A stretch of 64,000 bases of DNA from Holothuria scabra (Eukaryota; Echinodermata; Holothuroidea; Aspidochirotida; Holothuriidae). The stretch's first letter is position 1, and each line of letters starts with the position of its first letter. Under the pieces are notes generated by a model. The model saw nothing but the letters and a program-made list of their open reading frames with translations, ran no database searches and had not been told where the DNA came from. The stretch is taken from NCBI GenBank assembly GCA_037179385.1, contig CM074195.1, forward strand, positions 11,507,887 to 11,571,886, written 5' to 3'. Made by a program: the position numbers and the translations under genes. This document shows positions 22,410 to 35,394 of this stretch, in pieces.

Positions 22410-24106
22410 AATATATCATTCTATTATTTTGAATCAAGTTTAAGGGCGTTTGTTATTTCAAGAATCTTTAAAACGTGTGTTAGCAAGGGAGAACAGTCAA
22501 ATGAGATCTGATGACTTGTATTTGCCCCCAGTTTCCAAATTTGAACTTGACCTTTGGCTTGGTCCTCATTAACTTGGTTTTGTGGCCACTGCTATACATG
22601 ATTTCAAATCTTATTTTCCACTGATTTCAATTTTGGACGAAGAATGTGTTTTGATTTAAATCCGCTTATATCTAGTAACTGCGCTTTAGTATATCAACGA
22701 AACCCTTCAGTTTATTATTTCTTATAATGATTAGACACCGTGGTAAAAAAGTATCTAGTTTAAAAAAAATAAATGTTTCCTTCTAATGTTCGGTTTGCTC
22801 CTTCAATTTGCAAAGAAAAAATATGAAGCGATCGTCCTTAGTTCCTGTAAGTGCTTCCTTGATCATTTCCGGAGTAGCTCCCTGATCAATTGAACGTCTT
22901 ATAGGCGAATTCTCAAAGACTTGAGGGCAAGTTATTGCAAGATGACGTGAAAGTTGCGAGTTTTTGGAAAAACGTTATTAATGGCTGTTGAGAAGGACAA
23001 ATCTAGGAAACTCCCTTTGTTAATAGTTTCGATTATTGTTAGTCGGTCATTATAATTGTTGAATGACATTAAATAATGAAGTAGGCCTATTGAACCGATT
23101 TTTTCCAGCAATGGTCACGGCACCGGCTGTTCGAGTGTTACATTGTGCCACGGCTAATAGTAATGGGAGCATTAATAGGTTACAGACGACGGCGTAGCCA
23201 AGACTTCTTCTTGGGGAGAATGGAATTGAGACTGATTGCCGTCGAAGGGGGGAAGGTCTAGGAGAACCCCCTTCCCCCTTCGATTTTGGTGGACTAGATG
23301 CAACATAGTAATATATTTGATGCTAGATTTGAATTGAAAGCTATCTCCTTTTTCTTTCCTTTTTCTCTCCTTTTTCCTTTCGTTTTTTTCCTAATTTTTT
23401 ACCCTCATTTTGGGGGAGGGGGAGCAATCGCCCCATCGTTCAATGAGGTCGCGGGTGAATGAAGAGCAAAAACATGAAACGACATCATCAGATTTCAAAC
23501 CTGACCCTGCATTTATTTTATTGAAGTTATTGAACCGCTTCGATAGTTAGCCTCACACTTTCAACTTGACTCCGCGATCTCTGTTGTGGGGTGTTAATTC
23601 AAAGGAGGGGAGCCTCCGAGAAAGGGTAGATTGCTCCTTCCATTCGATTGCAAGGTTTTTGGTCACGCCCTAAGTTAATCACGAGGGCACAACCCAAGTG
23701 CATCCAGCTATAACATTAATGTTGAGAGTGCATTATCCTTTGCTAATGCACAATTCCACAGTCGTTTTCCCTCGTCATTCATGCACAACAATATTTTGAT
23801 TTAAAAAGACGGAAACGAAGTACAATTCGATTGCATTTATTATCGATAGATTATGCACGGTTACGTCAGGATGGGACTGCAATGAATCAACAGAAGTTGA
23901 GCATTATTTTAAAGAAAGAATGAATGAATAAACATTAATGATGGCATAATGATAAATGAATAAACATTAATGACGACGTAATGATGATTTTTCAGTGGCT
24001 ACCAAAAATTACCTACCCTAGCATTATTCTTTCCAGAAAGAAAACAATGGAACTCAAGTACTTTCACTCTGTGAGGGTCTGGCGTTGCCGAGTGGAACAG
24101 GAAGGG
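22410..24106. other. Unassigned DNA with one G/C-run repeat copy
   Basis: 23190-23340 resembles the dispersed G/C-run repeat (CCCCCTTCGATTTTGG, GATGCAACATAG). Otherwise nothing is recognised. Confidence 0.35.
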
Positions 24107-24139
24107 TTTTTTTCTTTTCTTTTCTTTTCTTTTCTTTTC
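24107..24139. repeat. (TTTTC)n microsatellite
   Basis: Six near-perfect TTTTC units. Confidence 0.85.
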
Positions 24140-26894
24140 ATTATTACAATTGAATCCCCGATGATCTCACGTGATCTGCATTGTTCTTTCAAAAGAGCGT
24201 GTTCTATGACATTTTCCCCAATCATTAGTAGCCTAACCTGCATGAGATCATACTACATTTACGAATATACACCAAGAGACTAACAGTACAACCCCGGAAA
24301 AGATCTCTAGCAGAGATAGATTTTTTCTAACTATGCGCACTGGTTGCATATTTTAATTTTCACCTCTATACCAACAGTTTTATCTCGAAAGCTACTACAT
24401 AAATAATCTATGATGATTGCCTATCCAGGTAAAAGTTGACTATTCTACCCAGTTGAAACCATATTTATTACGTCAACAACACTTGTCTTGAAATGAGTTT
24501 TTGTTTCCATGACAACGTAAGAATGATTGTTTTATCATCTAGTTCGGATCTTTGAACCAGGTAAAAATATTTCGTCTATTAGACGAACAAATTTTTCTCT
24601 TCTAGGATGAAGTTCATTTCGTGTCTCACATCCTCCCGCCTATACGTCGAGTGATTTACGGCAAATCAACGACGTGAAGCGAAGATACTTCTCGTAAAAG
24701 ATACGAATCGACGTAACGTCGAAGAGCATGTTACGGGGAAAGAGCTCTTATTAATCGGCTTGCTAGCAAATACTTACGATAAAAAATTGTTCGAAAGACA
24801 ATGGACATCACGACGGGAACTTAAATTTAATTCAAAGGTAAGACCGTTTCACATATTGATTATATAAATTCGTTAGTGACGTTTAGTCTACCATTTTCGC
24901 TTGTTCGGTTATTCGTCATCGTTTTCTAAGCTTTCACGCATCACTGTTTAATTTTAATTTCTGTTCCATAGACTTCGCATAGATAAGGTCTTGATGGCGG
25001 GATATTGCCCGTATGTGACCATATGTTACGTCCTGTTCCAACATAAAGCAGTCTTGTAACACTGTTTATGAAACTTCGTTAATCGTTTGGTACATACGAC
25101 GGGAAGACAGCAAATTTCTACATCAAAGGCTCATAGTTTCACTCGAAAGGATAAAAAGGTATCGCAGAATAAGTGCATGCCTTATACGACACATGCATTA
25201 CAAGGTAAAGCTTGCTGCAATAGAAACAATATTAATTCGACTGCGTTTCTTTTCAGTTGCCGCTCTAAATCAGTTTTTTATTTTTATTATTATTATTATT
25301 ATTTTAATACTTATAATTTTTTCGATATTGTGGACGAAAGGTGCTGTATAAAAAACATTACACCTTTTTTTATTCGATTTTCGATTTTACACATTCCTGG
25401 AAATTTCATTCAACATTTCTCATTGTATATAAGGTCAGGAGTTGAATCATTTTATGACACAACCGTTCATGTCACGGAGTTTGTTTTAATTTATGACGTC
25501 ATCATTACGTTTTTAGTCATCTGTCCCTCGTGCGATTTACATGGTCTTGACATTTGACTAATTGACGGTTAAGTGGCTGCAAGACCCAAACAACAACAAA
25601 CCGGGAGTCGCCGGGATTTCATTCAGAGGGGTGAGCAAAATGAATGATTGTCGATTTGTTTGGGGGGTATTTAGGGGAAGTAACGCCCTTCTCCTCTTCC
25701 TGTGGGAAATTTTGGCTAACGGAGGTTTGGCTTTAGAGACAGAATGATGATACATTTGATGTCAGGGGCCTTCCACTGTCCCTTTCTTTTTGTTCTTCCC
25801 CTTTTCTTTTTTCTCATTGTCTTCTTCCATTTCTCCCCACATTTCTTTGCGGAATGGGGAGACGACCCCCACCCCCTACCCCGTGACTACAGAGTTGAGC
25901 AACAAGGGCCTGACCTTACCAAATGAAGGCACACCTCCTTAAACACAATATTTAAGTTATATGCAAGAAGTGTCATTTAAAATGAAATGAAAGGCAATGT
26001 GAAAATATTTTCCGTTCAATAACAACGGGATGAATAGTTTCCGTTTCATTTTATTGATTTGTTTCTTCGTAACAAACAATAATATACGATATTTACAAGA
26101 ATTATCACAAATTAATTGAAAGTTGAAAGTTATAGATGGAAGTACTCTAAAAACGTTAGGAGGATGAAAAGAATATCCCTTGGATGATAATTGAAAGGGA
26201 CCTCTCAGTCACCATGGATCTGTTAGGTTTCAAAGAAGGCCTAACAGTAGATTGCGCAAACGCAGCTGGTTATCATACTCGAGGTACTTCTGAATCTCAT
26301 CCCGGTTATTTTAATGAAGTTTGAATTATTTATAAACGTCACGAAAGCTGACAAGATGAGAGTGTACATGTGGTTGGTTGAGTGACTCTTGCATTCAATC
26401 TTGAATAGTTAGTCGGTCAAGCGGAGTATTATTACGAGTAGAACAAGAAAGAATACCTAAATGAAGTACCACTTGTGCAGTTTTTGAAGGTGAAATTCTT
26501 ACTTTCGATTTATTCAGAATATGTTAAACTGTAAAACGAAGAGGGAATCAACCGTTTGATGGGCGTATATTTTAAGCCCTTTCAGGTCTACGTTTAAGAT
26601 CACGTAAACACTTGAGTTAAATTAGTCCTTAACACTATACCTACACATTTATTCACATATTTTCCAGCAACCTCTGGCTGTGCAAACCGCCAAAAATTAA
26701 ACAACGTTAAAAAACAAGGTATGCTTTAAATATTGAATAAATACAGTCACAACATTCGATTTAATTATCTCATGTCTAAATTTTTCGCGCGCTTTTACTT
26801 TAGCGATAATAATGTTTATTCAACAGTTCGACGTCAGACTGAAATTTCAAAAGGTGTGACATACATTAAAATTTAGGATTTTTATTACTTGTTT
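24140..26894. other. Unassigned DNA with (TTA)n at 25275-25303
   Basis: CpG-containing sequence around 24600-24850 ends at a GTAAGA donor after TTCAAAG (24839) but shows only short frames. The 156-codon ORF at 25087-25557 runs through the TTA microsatellite and is not supported. Confidence 0.35.
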
Positions 26895-27004
26895 CCTTTA
26901 AGGAAAAAATACAGTTACTCCTCCTTGAATTAGTACTTTCGACTATCCTCCTTTAAGGAAAAAATACAGTAACTCCTACTTGAATTAGTACTTTAGACTA
27001 TCCT
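26895..27004 (+). repeat. 55-bp direct tandem duplication
   Basis: Two units (26895-26949, 26950-27004) beginning CCTTTAAGGAAAAAATACAG differ at three positions. Confidence 0.85.
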
Positions 27005-27412
27005 CTTCCATGAATTACTCTTGAGAATCATGTGACAGTAATTTTTCCACTAAATTCTAAAATTTACCAAAAGTATGGTCTACTACTTGGTTTACCTTGA
27101 GTATGTAATATTACATCCTGGGATATTGTGAAAGATACTTTTAACAGAATTAAGAAAGAAAAACTACGTGATTGAGCTTTTGCTTAAAAATAAGTTTGGA
27201 GCGACTAATCTTGCCTTAATCTTGCCTAATGTAAAGTTGTCACTGTGGCTTTTTACTTATATTGAATAAAAAACTTTAGAATCGCAAACATCAATTGCAA
27301 GAAACTCCTGAGCAAAACCGTTATTATGTAAACAGAATCACTGTTATAGGTTATTAACAGTGAATGTCAATATGATGGCCAAAGTTTTGAGAATTATCAA
27401 TATAACTGGTGC

Positions 27413-27455
<43 letters not shown>

Positions 27456-27473
27456 GGTGTGTGTGTGTGTGTG
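27413..27473. repeat. (GT)n microsatellite
   Basis: About 28 GT units with one TTG interruption. Confidence 0.95.
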
Positions 27474-27584
27474 CTGTATTTCCTCGGGTTGATGGACAAA
27501 AGTATACACAAAAATTGAATGTGTTTAGTAATATCATGTTAACCATACGGTGTTAACATAAATCAAAGAAACGTAAGTCATGTG

Positions 27585-28955
27585 TCACAAACTTAGTGAA
27601 TTCAGATGATTTTCACATAAAAGTAGTTTTTTCTGTGACATTTTAATGAGAAAATTCTGTAATGGGAAATAATGAACCGATTTGAGAGGATGTTTTCGGC
27701 ATATTTCAAAACTAATATTTATCGATTCGGAATGACTCAAAATAAGGCGATGTGAGAGCTTGTTAAGAACATAGAACAGGCACTGAGAAACAAAAGAACC
27801 CAAATCGGACGGGAGCAAGATGTAACGTAACATAGCGTAAATAACTGAATAAGGCGATGTAGTACCATTTCTGTTCAAATAAAAGGGTTTTGATATTAAA
27901 AAAAACTTTGCCCAAGTGTTGTTCAAGAATATTTGTTTCCCAAATTTTAAAAAAAATCAGAGATGCAAATTTTGTATTTCTTGTAATACCTAATATTTTC
28001 AGGAACTACAATAATATCTGGAGTTTGTTGTTGAGAACAAATAGTTTGAAGGCGGCCAGTTATTCATCACCCCAAACTACAATTTTACCGGTCTGACTCT
28101 ACAGAAATTCTCAATTGGAACTGCTATTTGATTGACATCACATTAAAAAAATGCAAAGTAGCTCATATTACAAGATGTGCTGAGATTTGTTTGATTACGC
28201 ATTAAGGTCTTATACACCAACCGGGGTATGCCATGATGCAATAGACTAGGATTGTGTCAGGATTGGGATGAGTTTCAAACAGCTGTGGGGAGGGGTAAGT
28301 AGTTTGGAGAATTGGAAATGATTGGGGTTAAGAATAATTGCCGTTAGAAACGATTTCAGCTATTTTCTCCGTAATCTGTGTCGGAGCATATGAAGCACAG
28401 CATATGTAGCCTGCAGAGCTAATCTCACCTTCTCGCCTCCCAAGCCAGTGAGCCACAACTGGAAAAAGGGCGGTTGTCGACTCGACTTGAACCAGTTGAT
28501 TCGTGGCCCGTGAAATTTCATCTATCTAACCAGGGAGTTCTGTTGCAACTCCCTGATCTAACTAACTTACTAACTTCCCGCCTCCTCCTCCTCCCAAAAA
28601 GTGGGATACTGATAGAGTCTAGTAGAGCATCCTTCCTTTGTTAATCCACTATTGATCTGGGCTAAGAGGAAGGGTCAAACGGAATTAGTCGGTAAGGTTG
28701 TTTAAGTAAGATGTCTGTGGAAAAGCTTTTGAACTGAATGAATGCAGCTCATTTTTTGTTTTGTTTTTAAACTCTGTGACAGATCGTAAAATAAAGTCAA
28801 TATTAGACTACCGCAGCTCTATGATACTTTGTCTCATATTCTCGAGGAAAAGAAATATGCTACACTTACCTGACTGTTGTGTATAGTTCCATATCCCACC
28901 AAAAGGGAATTCCTATTAGAAAGGTACGTTTCATTCGGAATCTAAATTCTGCCAT
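27585..28955 (-). CDS. Candidate two-exon gene, unknown protein
   Basis: Exon 1 (28955-28870) begins with ATG in a good context (GCACAATGG) after in-frame stops, and encodes 28 codons ending at a consensus CAG|GTAAGTG donor, phase 2. It reads MAEFRFRMKRTF, then LIGIPFWWD. Exon 2 (27870-27585) follows a strong acceptor (CTTTTATTTGAACAG) and continues in the matching phase for 94 codons to a TGA, giving 123 residues. The 1-kb intron holds a SINE and another repeat. Exon 2 is Leu/Ser/Ile-rich and AT-biased, so it is the weaker half and another downstream exon may be the true partner. The family is not recognised. Confidence 0.38.
28145..28330 (+). repeat. Dispersed repeat, copy A (AGGATTGTGTC...AAACAGCTGTGG)
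   Basis: Aligns with 47585-47760: AATGCA.AGT.GCTCATATT, then TAGACTAGGATTGTGTC, TTTCAAACAGCTGTGGG and a trailing TTGG.GAAT segment. Confidence 0.6.
28430..28580 (+). mobile_element. tRNA-type SINE, 5'-truncated, forward
   Basis: The body signature AAGCCAGTGAGCCACAACTGG, GACTTGAACCAGTTGATTCG and GGCCCGTGAAATTTCATCTA is followed by a hairpin (CAGGGAGTT/AACTCCCTG) and a CTAACTAACTTACTAACTT tail. Collinear with the copy at 43715-43975. Confidence 0.7.
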
Positions 28956-29321
28956 TGTGCGTAGTTATCAGCGTAAAGCGATAAAGTGAGCCAAACAAGC
29001 CAGTTAACCACGTCTGGCAAAATCCGTGGTCGGCTTGGCTACTATACGATCACAACAGTACAACGAGAGAGGAAGGGTCTTCATGTCAACCTATACGGGT
29101 GTATTTAGAATGAAACGGGGGTAGAGCAGGTCTGGGAACTTTTCCAATTTCGTCAGGAAGCCGACCACAACAATATGCTTAGTTTTCATCATTGAAAAGG
29201 AAGGTTCTTTAATAAGTAAGGTAACCTAACTTTTCCATAAACACGCCATTTTTTCAGATTTTCTTCCAAACCATTAAATTTTTTTAGTTCCTTCAATAAA
29301 CTCACAAGTTTTAAATTTTGT
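28956..29321. other. Unassigned DNA
   Basis: Short spacer between the candidate minus-strand exons; no repeat recognised. Confidence 0.35.
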
Positions 29322-29495
29322 TCAAATGATTTTCGGTGTCATTCGCACCCCGAAAATGTCTTCACCTTTTAGGTAGTCGTACATAGTCTTTGCCGGGGCT
29401 AGAAGTATTGATTTCCTGTCGAAGGTGTTGTCCCCATCGTCCCAGACTATCGGGGAAATTTTGACCGCACCATAGGATAAAAAAGTGGCAAGTAC
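29322..29495 (-). CDS. Candidate terminal exon (minus strand), unknown protein
   Basis: A pyrimidine-rich acceptor (CGCCTTCATTTCAATTCAG) precedes 57 open codons and a TGA, entering in phase 0. The peptide is soluble and balanced, with acidic WDDGDNTFD, then LLAPAKTMYDYLKGEDIFGV and a basic end. Amino-acid composition and local GC argue for a real exon. The upstream exon was not found and the domain is not recognised. It ends 367 bases before the candidate start at 28955 on the same strand, so the two would belong to neighbouring genes if both are real. Confidence 0.4.
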   Translation of the reverse strand, partial: VLATFLSYGAVKISPIVWDDGDNTFDRKSILLAPAKTMYDYLKGEDIFGVRMTPKII

Positions 29496-29559
29496 CTGAA
29501 TTGAAATGAAGGCGGGTAGCAAGGAGTCTGTCATTGGGTTTTTGATTTTTAAATGAGGT

Positions 29560-32500
29560 AGTCTACTGGTCCAAAGGTAGAGGGTATCCTCTCCCCTTTG
29601 GGGGAATTTTTTATGTCTTCAGATGCGATTGGTGTAATATATGTGATTCAAACGAGAACGGGTTTATAGAGTTCACTGTACCATTTTGTTTTTGTTTTTC
29701 CAACTTAGTGGGTCATGGTCATTGGTCGTCATGGTCTGGGTCATGGGGTTTAAACCACCAAAACCCATGCATCCATTGGCTACTCGCCAACTGAAATTTT
29801 TACTTGTTCCAAGTTTGAGAGAGAGAATTCCATCATTAACAAAATCCTGTCCTGATCGATATAGTCGAATATACAACTAGGAAAATGTTCACTGGCAATG
29901 CATCTTGGGTGAATCAAAGGTCAAGTTTTACCTCAACCTTCGCGGCAATTGTTCACGTGTGTAACATCTCGAATTTGCACAATGTTATTACCAATTCAGG
30001 AATAATATACTTGACAAAGCGTGACTAGTGAAATTTTGGTCAAGTGTGAACACATTCGAAACGGTTTTCGTGGTACATTTGACCTTGTGACCTAGCCGGA
30101 AGTGTCGAATTTCCTAACGAGCCAATTGAAATTGACCATTTCACACCTGTTGAAGTTTATTAAATGTGGCATCACGTAAGTGGCTATTGATGATGTATTT
30201 GAAAAGCAAAATTTCGATTTTCCCTTCAACGATCAATACGTCTCAATTAGGTCCAATTCAGACCTTGAATTTAGTTAAAATACGGTTTATCAGATTTACT
30301 TCTTACACTTTTAAGACACAGGAGGAAGTCGATCTAAGAATACGGAGGCGTAACTTGCCAAAGGGCTTGCAAAGTTGACAGTTGAATGGCCAAGCGGCGA
30401 AAGCGAAACCTAATTTACGGCCCTGTCCAGCTATTTCCGTGTCTTCTTAGCAATGTGTGAAATGACAGACTATTATTCGGAATCGGCTTCATTGGTTCAA
30501 TCGTGCAGACATCACGAAATAAAGATTAAGATGAATAGTCTTAGTGTAGATACGACACAGAGATTTTCACCGATCAGCTGAAAAGCCGATTTTTTTCTCT
30601 ATTCATTTGGCGGAAGGTCTCGAGAAAAGAGAGAGCGGAAATTAAAGCCGCACCAATGCATAGATGAAAACAATTTCAATTCTTGTCTCCCGCCAAACCT
30701 TACTTAAGGCTCATTCCTTCAGTTATACAAGCAGAAGACGGCACATCTAACGTCGATACTTTTGCTAATTTCTGTCTGCAGTTTTGTTTTGGTTAAGTCT
30801 AGAGACAGATTGAAGAAGTGAAATAATTGGCCACGACCAATCGAACAAGTCTGAGGCTAATATGATGGAATGGGGATTTTATCTGACATGTAGTTACCTT
30901 TATAGCAGGTGTCGAATATGGAACATGTATTTCTCTTTTGCAGTTTATACTCATAATACAAAATGTAATCCATACATAGTCCATAATGTAAAAGGAACAT
31001 AATATATTATGAAGGAGTTTGTATTTGGAATGAAGTATCGAGTAGTATACGGCCGACGTTCGTAGTGTGTTTTGCATGTGGGACTGATATATTCACAGAT
31101 ATGCAAAGCTGTGGCGGTGTAATAGACGGAGAGGGGCTTAGGGAGAGCTTCTTCGATGAAACTGTAGGAACAGAGCGTTGCCCCATGCTGACGAAGTGCT
31201 CCAAGATGAAGACATTGTGGAGAATTTCGAAGTGGCTGCTGAACATATTCATAATCGGTCTCATAAGTTTCAGCTTAGAACACTCGGGAAGTACCGTTTG
31301 TGGCCATGCATGTATCTTGAGGGTTTGTTATAGGCCCAAAATTTTCCTTTACTGTTCCCCAACAACTGATTGTGGCCCTCCGCTTTGATAGTCGTACTGA
31401 CACTCAGCCCACCCTCTCCCCCTTTTCGACGTGCCTGGTGGGATATAAGCAATGCCAAAACTGGCCCTTAAAGGTAATTCGTTTAAAACTGACAACTAAA
31501 GAGTCCATATGTCTTACATTGAAAAGGCCATTCAAGTAAGTCATGAAGTCACCAGAAGCACCAAAGTGGGCGGGAAATACACTTTCTAGATGTTTTAGAC
31601 CAAGTTGAGTTCAACGGAGCAGGTTTTAGCCCGAGCTTATGTCATGACAGCCATTTTGATTATTTTACAACAACACAGAAGACACCATAAAACAGAAAGA
31701 TATATATTTCAGGGATTGAGCATGTCACGAGATATTGAGTGACCCAACTTCCAGTCTATTCCGACCTTATTTGGTAGAGTTATGGCTTTTTAAATAATAA
31801 AGCGGCCGTCTTGGATTTTTTCAATACCGTCTGAAGTGAATCTTCATGGTGTAACATTTTGGACCAAGTTGTTACATTTTAGTCAGTTATTACAAAATAG
31901 GTCATAACACGCCTAAATGGTAAAATCGGGAGACGCGCAACGCAGTGACGTCAGTGCATAACCTCTGTTGTATGGAAGGCTTTATTTGTCAGTTTAAACC
32001 TGTTGACAAACGTTATGCAGCGATGGGCCGTGCATTAGTCCAGGATAATGTGGTCGAGTGGAGTGACTCACGAGAGTATAGCCCGAGGGCAACCAAACGT
32101 TTCATTATTCTATATTACACAGATCTAGAGTTCTTTAACCTCTTTCATTCATACACAGCAGTATATTTACTAAGCCTAAATGATGCCTTCCATATCGCAA
32201 CCTGCCTAGTTCTAGTTCCTCCCGGGCTCAGTGATTTGGTTTGTGGACTGGGTGCAAACACTTTTCAACACAACCGGAATCTTGTATGTGTCCTGGACCG
32301 AATCGCCCTAAAAGCAACTCACCTACCCACCGCGAGCTCACACACATGCACACACACACAAAAAGCACACATACATACTTACATTGACACGTACATATAT
32401 ACAAAACAGATTACGTATTAGAAATGCAATATTATTACTTCAATAGACTCAAATAGATGTTTTCTAGATGCACTTAAGTCATCTGCATACCTTAATGTTA

Positions 32501-33454
32501 TATTTTGTCTATTCTGTCTGTTAAGTTTTTAACCTGCCTGAAATACTTAGGGCAAAACGAAGCTTGCGCCCCCCCCCATTCTCTCGTTGGGCTGCCTCTC
32601 TCACAGCTAGCTGTCTAATGCATATCCTCATCTAGACACAATTCCAGTTTACTGCTTCAGGGCATACCCTGATGAGCACACGAGGCCTTAGTTTATAATC
32701 AAAACACTCTCAGCACCTACTGTAATATGAGCTACTGTGTATTTTTTTATTTTGATATCAATAAAAAAAAACTGAATTAAGAATTCCTGTAGAATACTAT
32801 TAAAAGTGTAGTCGGAGGTAACGAATGACTGCCAAGCGTGTATAGTAACGATTTATAATTTTCTGTAATTTTCATAATATCGGAACATAGAATAGTACGG
32901 TAACTATTTCCTCATCAAATATCACAAATATCACGTGAACAGTAAAAAATAGGGACTTAATCTCATTTGGCCGTGAATTATAAGAGGAATAAGAGTATTT
33001 CCGTCGTCTAAAGCCTATTGCGTATTTTATTCAAAACTTCCGATTTGTCCCTACTTCCGATGAAAAATTTTGCCCACACCCCACGCCAATTACTTTGCAA
33101 TTCCCTGATAATTGGGCTGGACGCATTAGTCATGGAAATTAACATTGTTTCTTGTGAAATGACCGCGGAAGCATGAAACTAATAATCGACTTCTCTCTGT
33201 TCATCTCTTTAATGACACAGTGCCGTCTTTGTTTCCAAAAACTCATCAAATTATGCTTTGTAACAAAGAGCTCTACGCTTATTTCTGCAAGGCAGATAAT
33301 GTTGTAAGTGATGTTATATTTACTTTGACGTCACGTAAGCGACAAGTAAACGAAAAGACACTCAAGTTTTTAAACAAATGTTTTCACGGCTGCTTGACAA
33401 CATATAGTTGAAGAGATGCGCTTAAATTTCCGTCACAATGTAATGTAGATTATA
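29560..33454. other. Low-density region: unassigned ORFs, G/C-run repeat, CA microsatellite
   Basis: 29560-29650 is a G/C-run repeat copy. The ORF at 31065-31388 has one hydrophobic segment (WLLNIFIIGLISF) after a Cys-rich stretch, without splice support. The 158-codon ORF at 31945-32421 runs into an imperfect (CA)n at 32338-32402. Nothing else is recognised. Confidence 0.35.
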
Positions 33455-33701
33455 GACGAATCCGGACAGATTGCGATGTTCTGATTTTAGTCGGCTATTA
33501 CTGGGGTCCATCACCTTTAATCTTTAAATTTCCTTCCGTACCTGTTCCATGGATGGTTGTACACTAAAGTGTACCTTGTTTTCTCCACTTTACTGAATAT
33601 GAGGATTTGAACTCACGTAGACAATAGAGATGATTAAAGGCTGATGGACCCCACTAATGGCTGCCTACAGTCACTAAAAACAAGCGCTAAACAGAATCGT
33701 C
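33455..33701 (-). mobile_element. MITE family GACGAATCCG, reverse copy
   Basis: Reverse-orientation copy: ATGGCTGCCTACAGTCACTA near the right end mirrors the other copies. It is bounded by TATA on the left and TATA on the right, which fits a TA target duplication as in Tc1/mariner-type MITEs. Confidence 0.8.
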
Positions 33702-34269
33702 TATAATTCGACTACATTCTGCTCGCAATCACGACATTTTTGCACGCGCCAAACCTATCATGCACGCATATGTTCCTGCGCATACTCTATGTCAACCAAT
33801 ATCAACCAGTGACGTAAATGTGGATGAGCCTATCGCAAAACCAAGCTAACTCCTTGGTGTAACCAGAGAGTTGTTGAAAAAATGTTGTTACTTATGATCG
33901 TGCGCTTTAGCATATGATCAGACTTATAACAAGTTCATGCGTATTCCACGTGATCAACAGGTTATGATATTGCATTTAAAATAGTCTCACTTTCTCTCCT
34001 CTTTTTTGTTAATAGCTTGTGATTAAGACCGGAAAAACTTCTCATTATGACCAAGGACGACACATGCGATAGACTCGCCAGCAAAACGATTCCTGTGTGA
34101 TGTTTTATTAACTTATAGGAATTTCGTGTGTGTTGATATCTTCGACGTTTCTTACGACACGACCATCACCAGCCAATGCCGACGCTAAGAGAAGTTCAAG
34201 GGTGCACACTTAAATATAATCGATGTGGAAACTTGTGGAGTGCAGGCGTATCAATGTTGGATAGAGTAA

Positions 34270-34573
34270 TCACGGTCGAGAATTACTTAGTAAGATTTTA
34301 TGTAGATTGTCAATACGCATGTCCTTATAATTTTTCGTAACTAAAACAGTGATTACAAAATTTATCCCAGTTGTTGAGATGACGTTCGTATACGAAGTGG
34401 AAGAGACGGCTGCTCCAAACAAAACAGCCAAACCAACAACTTGTTTGTATAATAGCAACCTCGTCACGACTTCGTCATTTACATACCATTCAATCGATAT
34501 GTTATTTCTATTAAATATTATTTCGCCTTGGGATATGAGATCAATGGATAAATATTGCTCTGTTTTGAGAGTA
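34270..34573 (-). CDS. Candidate terminal exon (minus strand) with hydrophobic segment
   Basis: A good acceptor (TTCGTTTCTCTTCATAG) at 34574 is followed by 100 open codons ending in TGA, phase 2 in. It reads an acidic-polar start with ISIEWYVNDEVVTRLL, then a hydrophobic run (VVGLAVLFGAAVSS, about residues 48-61) and a basic tail. It could be a membrane-anchored C-terminus. At this AT content, ORFs of this length occur by chance, so the acceptor is the main extra support. No partner exons or family were recognised. Confidence 0.27.
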
Positions 34574-35189
34574 CTATGAAGAGAAACGAACGAAGAGCTA
34601 GCAGCGAAAAGAATGTTAATAGATCATGTTTAATGCAGAGGTAAGCCTGCTTGATTACTCCTCAAAACCTACCCCACCTGCTCAGTGAATATAGAAGAAA
34701 GATGAGACGTGTGGAGCACTATGTTACAAGTGTGCTGCCTTTGAACTGTGCGATGCCTTCAAACAGATCATAAAATGCCCGTGCCTTGCCATCAGTCGTG
34801 AAACGAAATGTAGTTAATCAATATTTGCGCACTCAGTCTACCGGAATACAGACGAAAAATGTCTAAACATGCTCTTCAATTTGGAAACAAAATGTCAAGC
34901 AGCATGGAGTCTTTTCAATTAGCATAAGTAATTGGATAGTTACTAAAAGATTTTTTTTCTCGATGGTTAGTTTCAGTTCGTTAATGAAATAATGTGGGCG
35001 AAATGACCACAGGCTAGTCATGGATAAAGTATATGTCTGAAACTTCAATCTATGGCTTTTGGATAGTACGGTATGGAATAGTTATATCTATACGGCCAAC
35101 ATGAATTTTATACTTTGAACGAATGTCCAGATCGAATCAAACTGATAAATAATTCTTATGGAAATCAAAGCACAAGCTAATGAATTGCA

Positions 35190-35394
35190 ATGCCTCCGAT
35201 TTCAACATCTTCGGATGTCACTGATTACATCACTACAATCCAATCTTTTGAGGAGAAAACAAATTTAAATTTCGAATTTGTGACTTCACCGCCATTTTGG
35301 GGAACAACAGGTCAAGATTTGCTAATTTCTGTCACGCCAGAAGAAATTATCGAGGACTCTAATTCACCTAAACCAACGGGAGCAAACGAAAAGG
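35190..35394 (+). CDS. Candidate first coding exon, acidic Ser/Thr-rich
   Basis: ATG at 35190 opens 68 codons that end at an exact GTGAGT donor (35395), phase 1. The peptide is rich in Ser, Thr, Glu and Pro (for example SVTPEEIIEDSNSPKPTGAN), with no signal peptide or membrane segment. It could be an extracellular or disordered N-terminus. A possible 27-base microexon at 37838-37864 is downstream but does not keep the frame open in phase 1. Function unknown. Confidence 0.35.

Noticed and set aside
25087..25557. 156-codon plus-strand ORF
   Set aside because: Contains a TTA microsatellite (poly-Tyr) and lacks motifs or splice sites.
31065..31388. Possible leucine-rich-repeat GPCR hinge (Cys-rich then hydrophobic segment)
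   Set aside because: Resemblance is limited to a few residues and no further transmembrane segments follow.
31945..32421. 158-codon plus-strand ORF
   Set aside because: The C-terminus is an imperfect CA microsatellite and the rest shows no motif; chance length at this composition is plausible.
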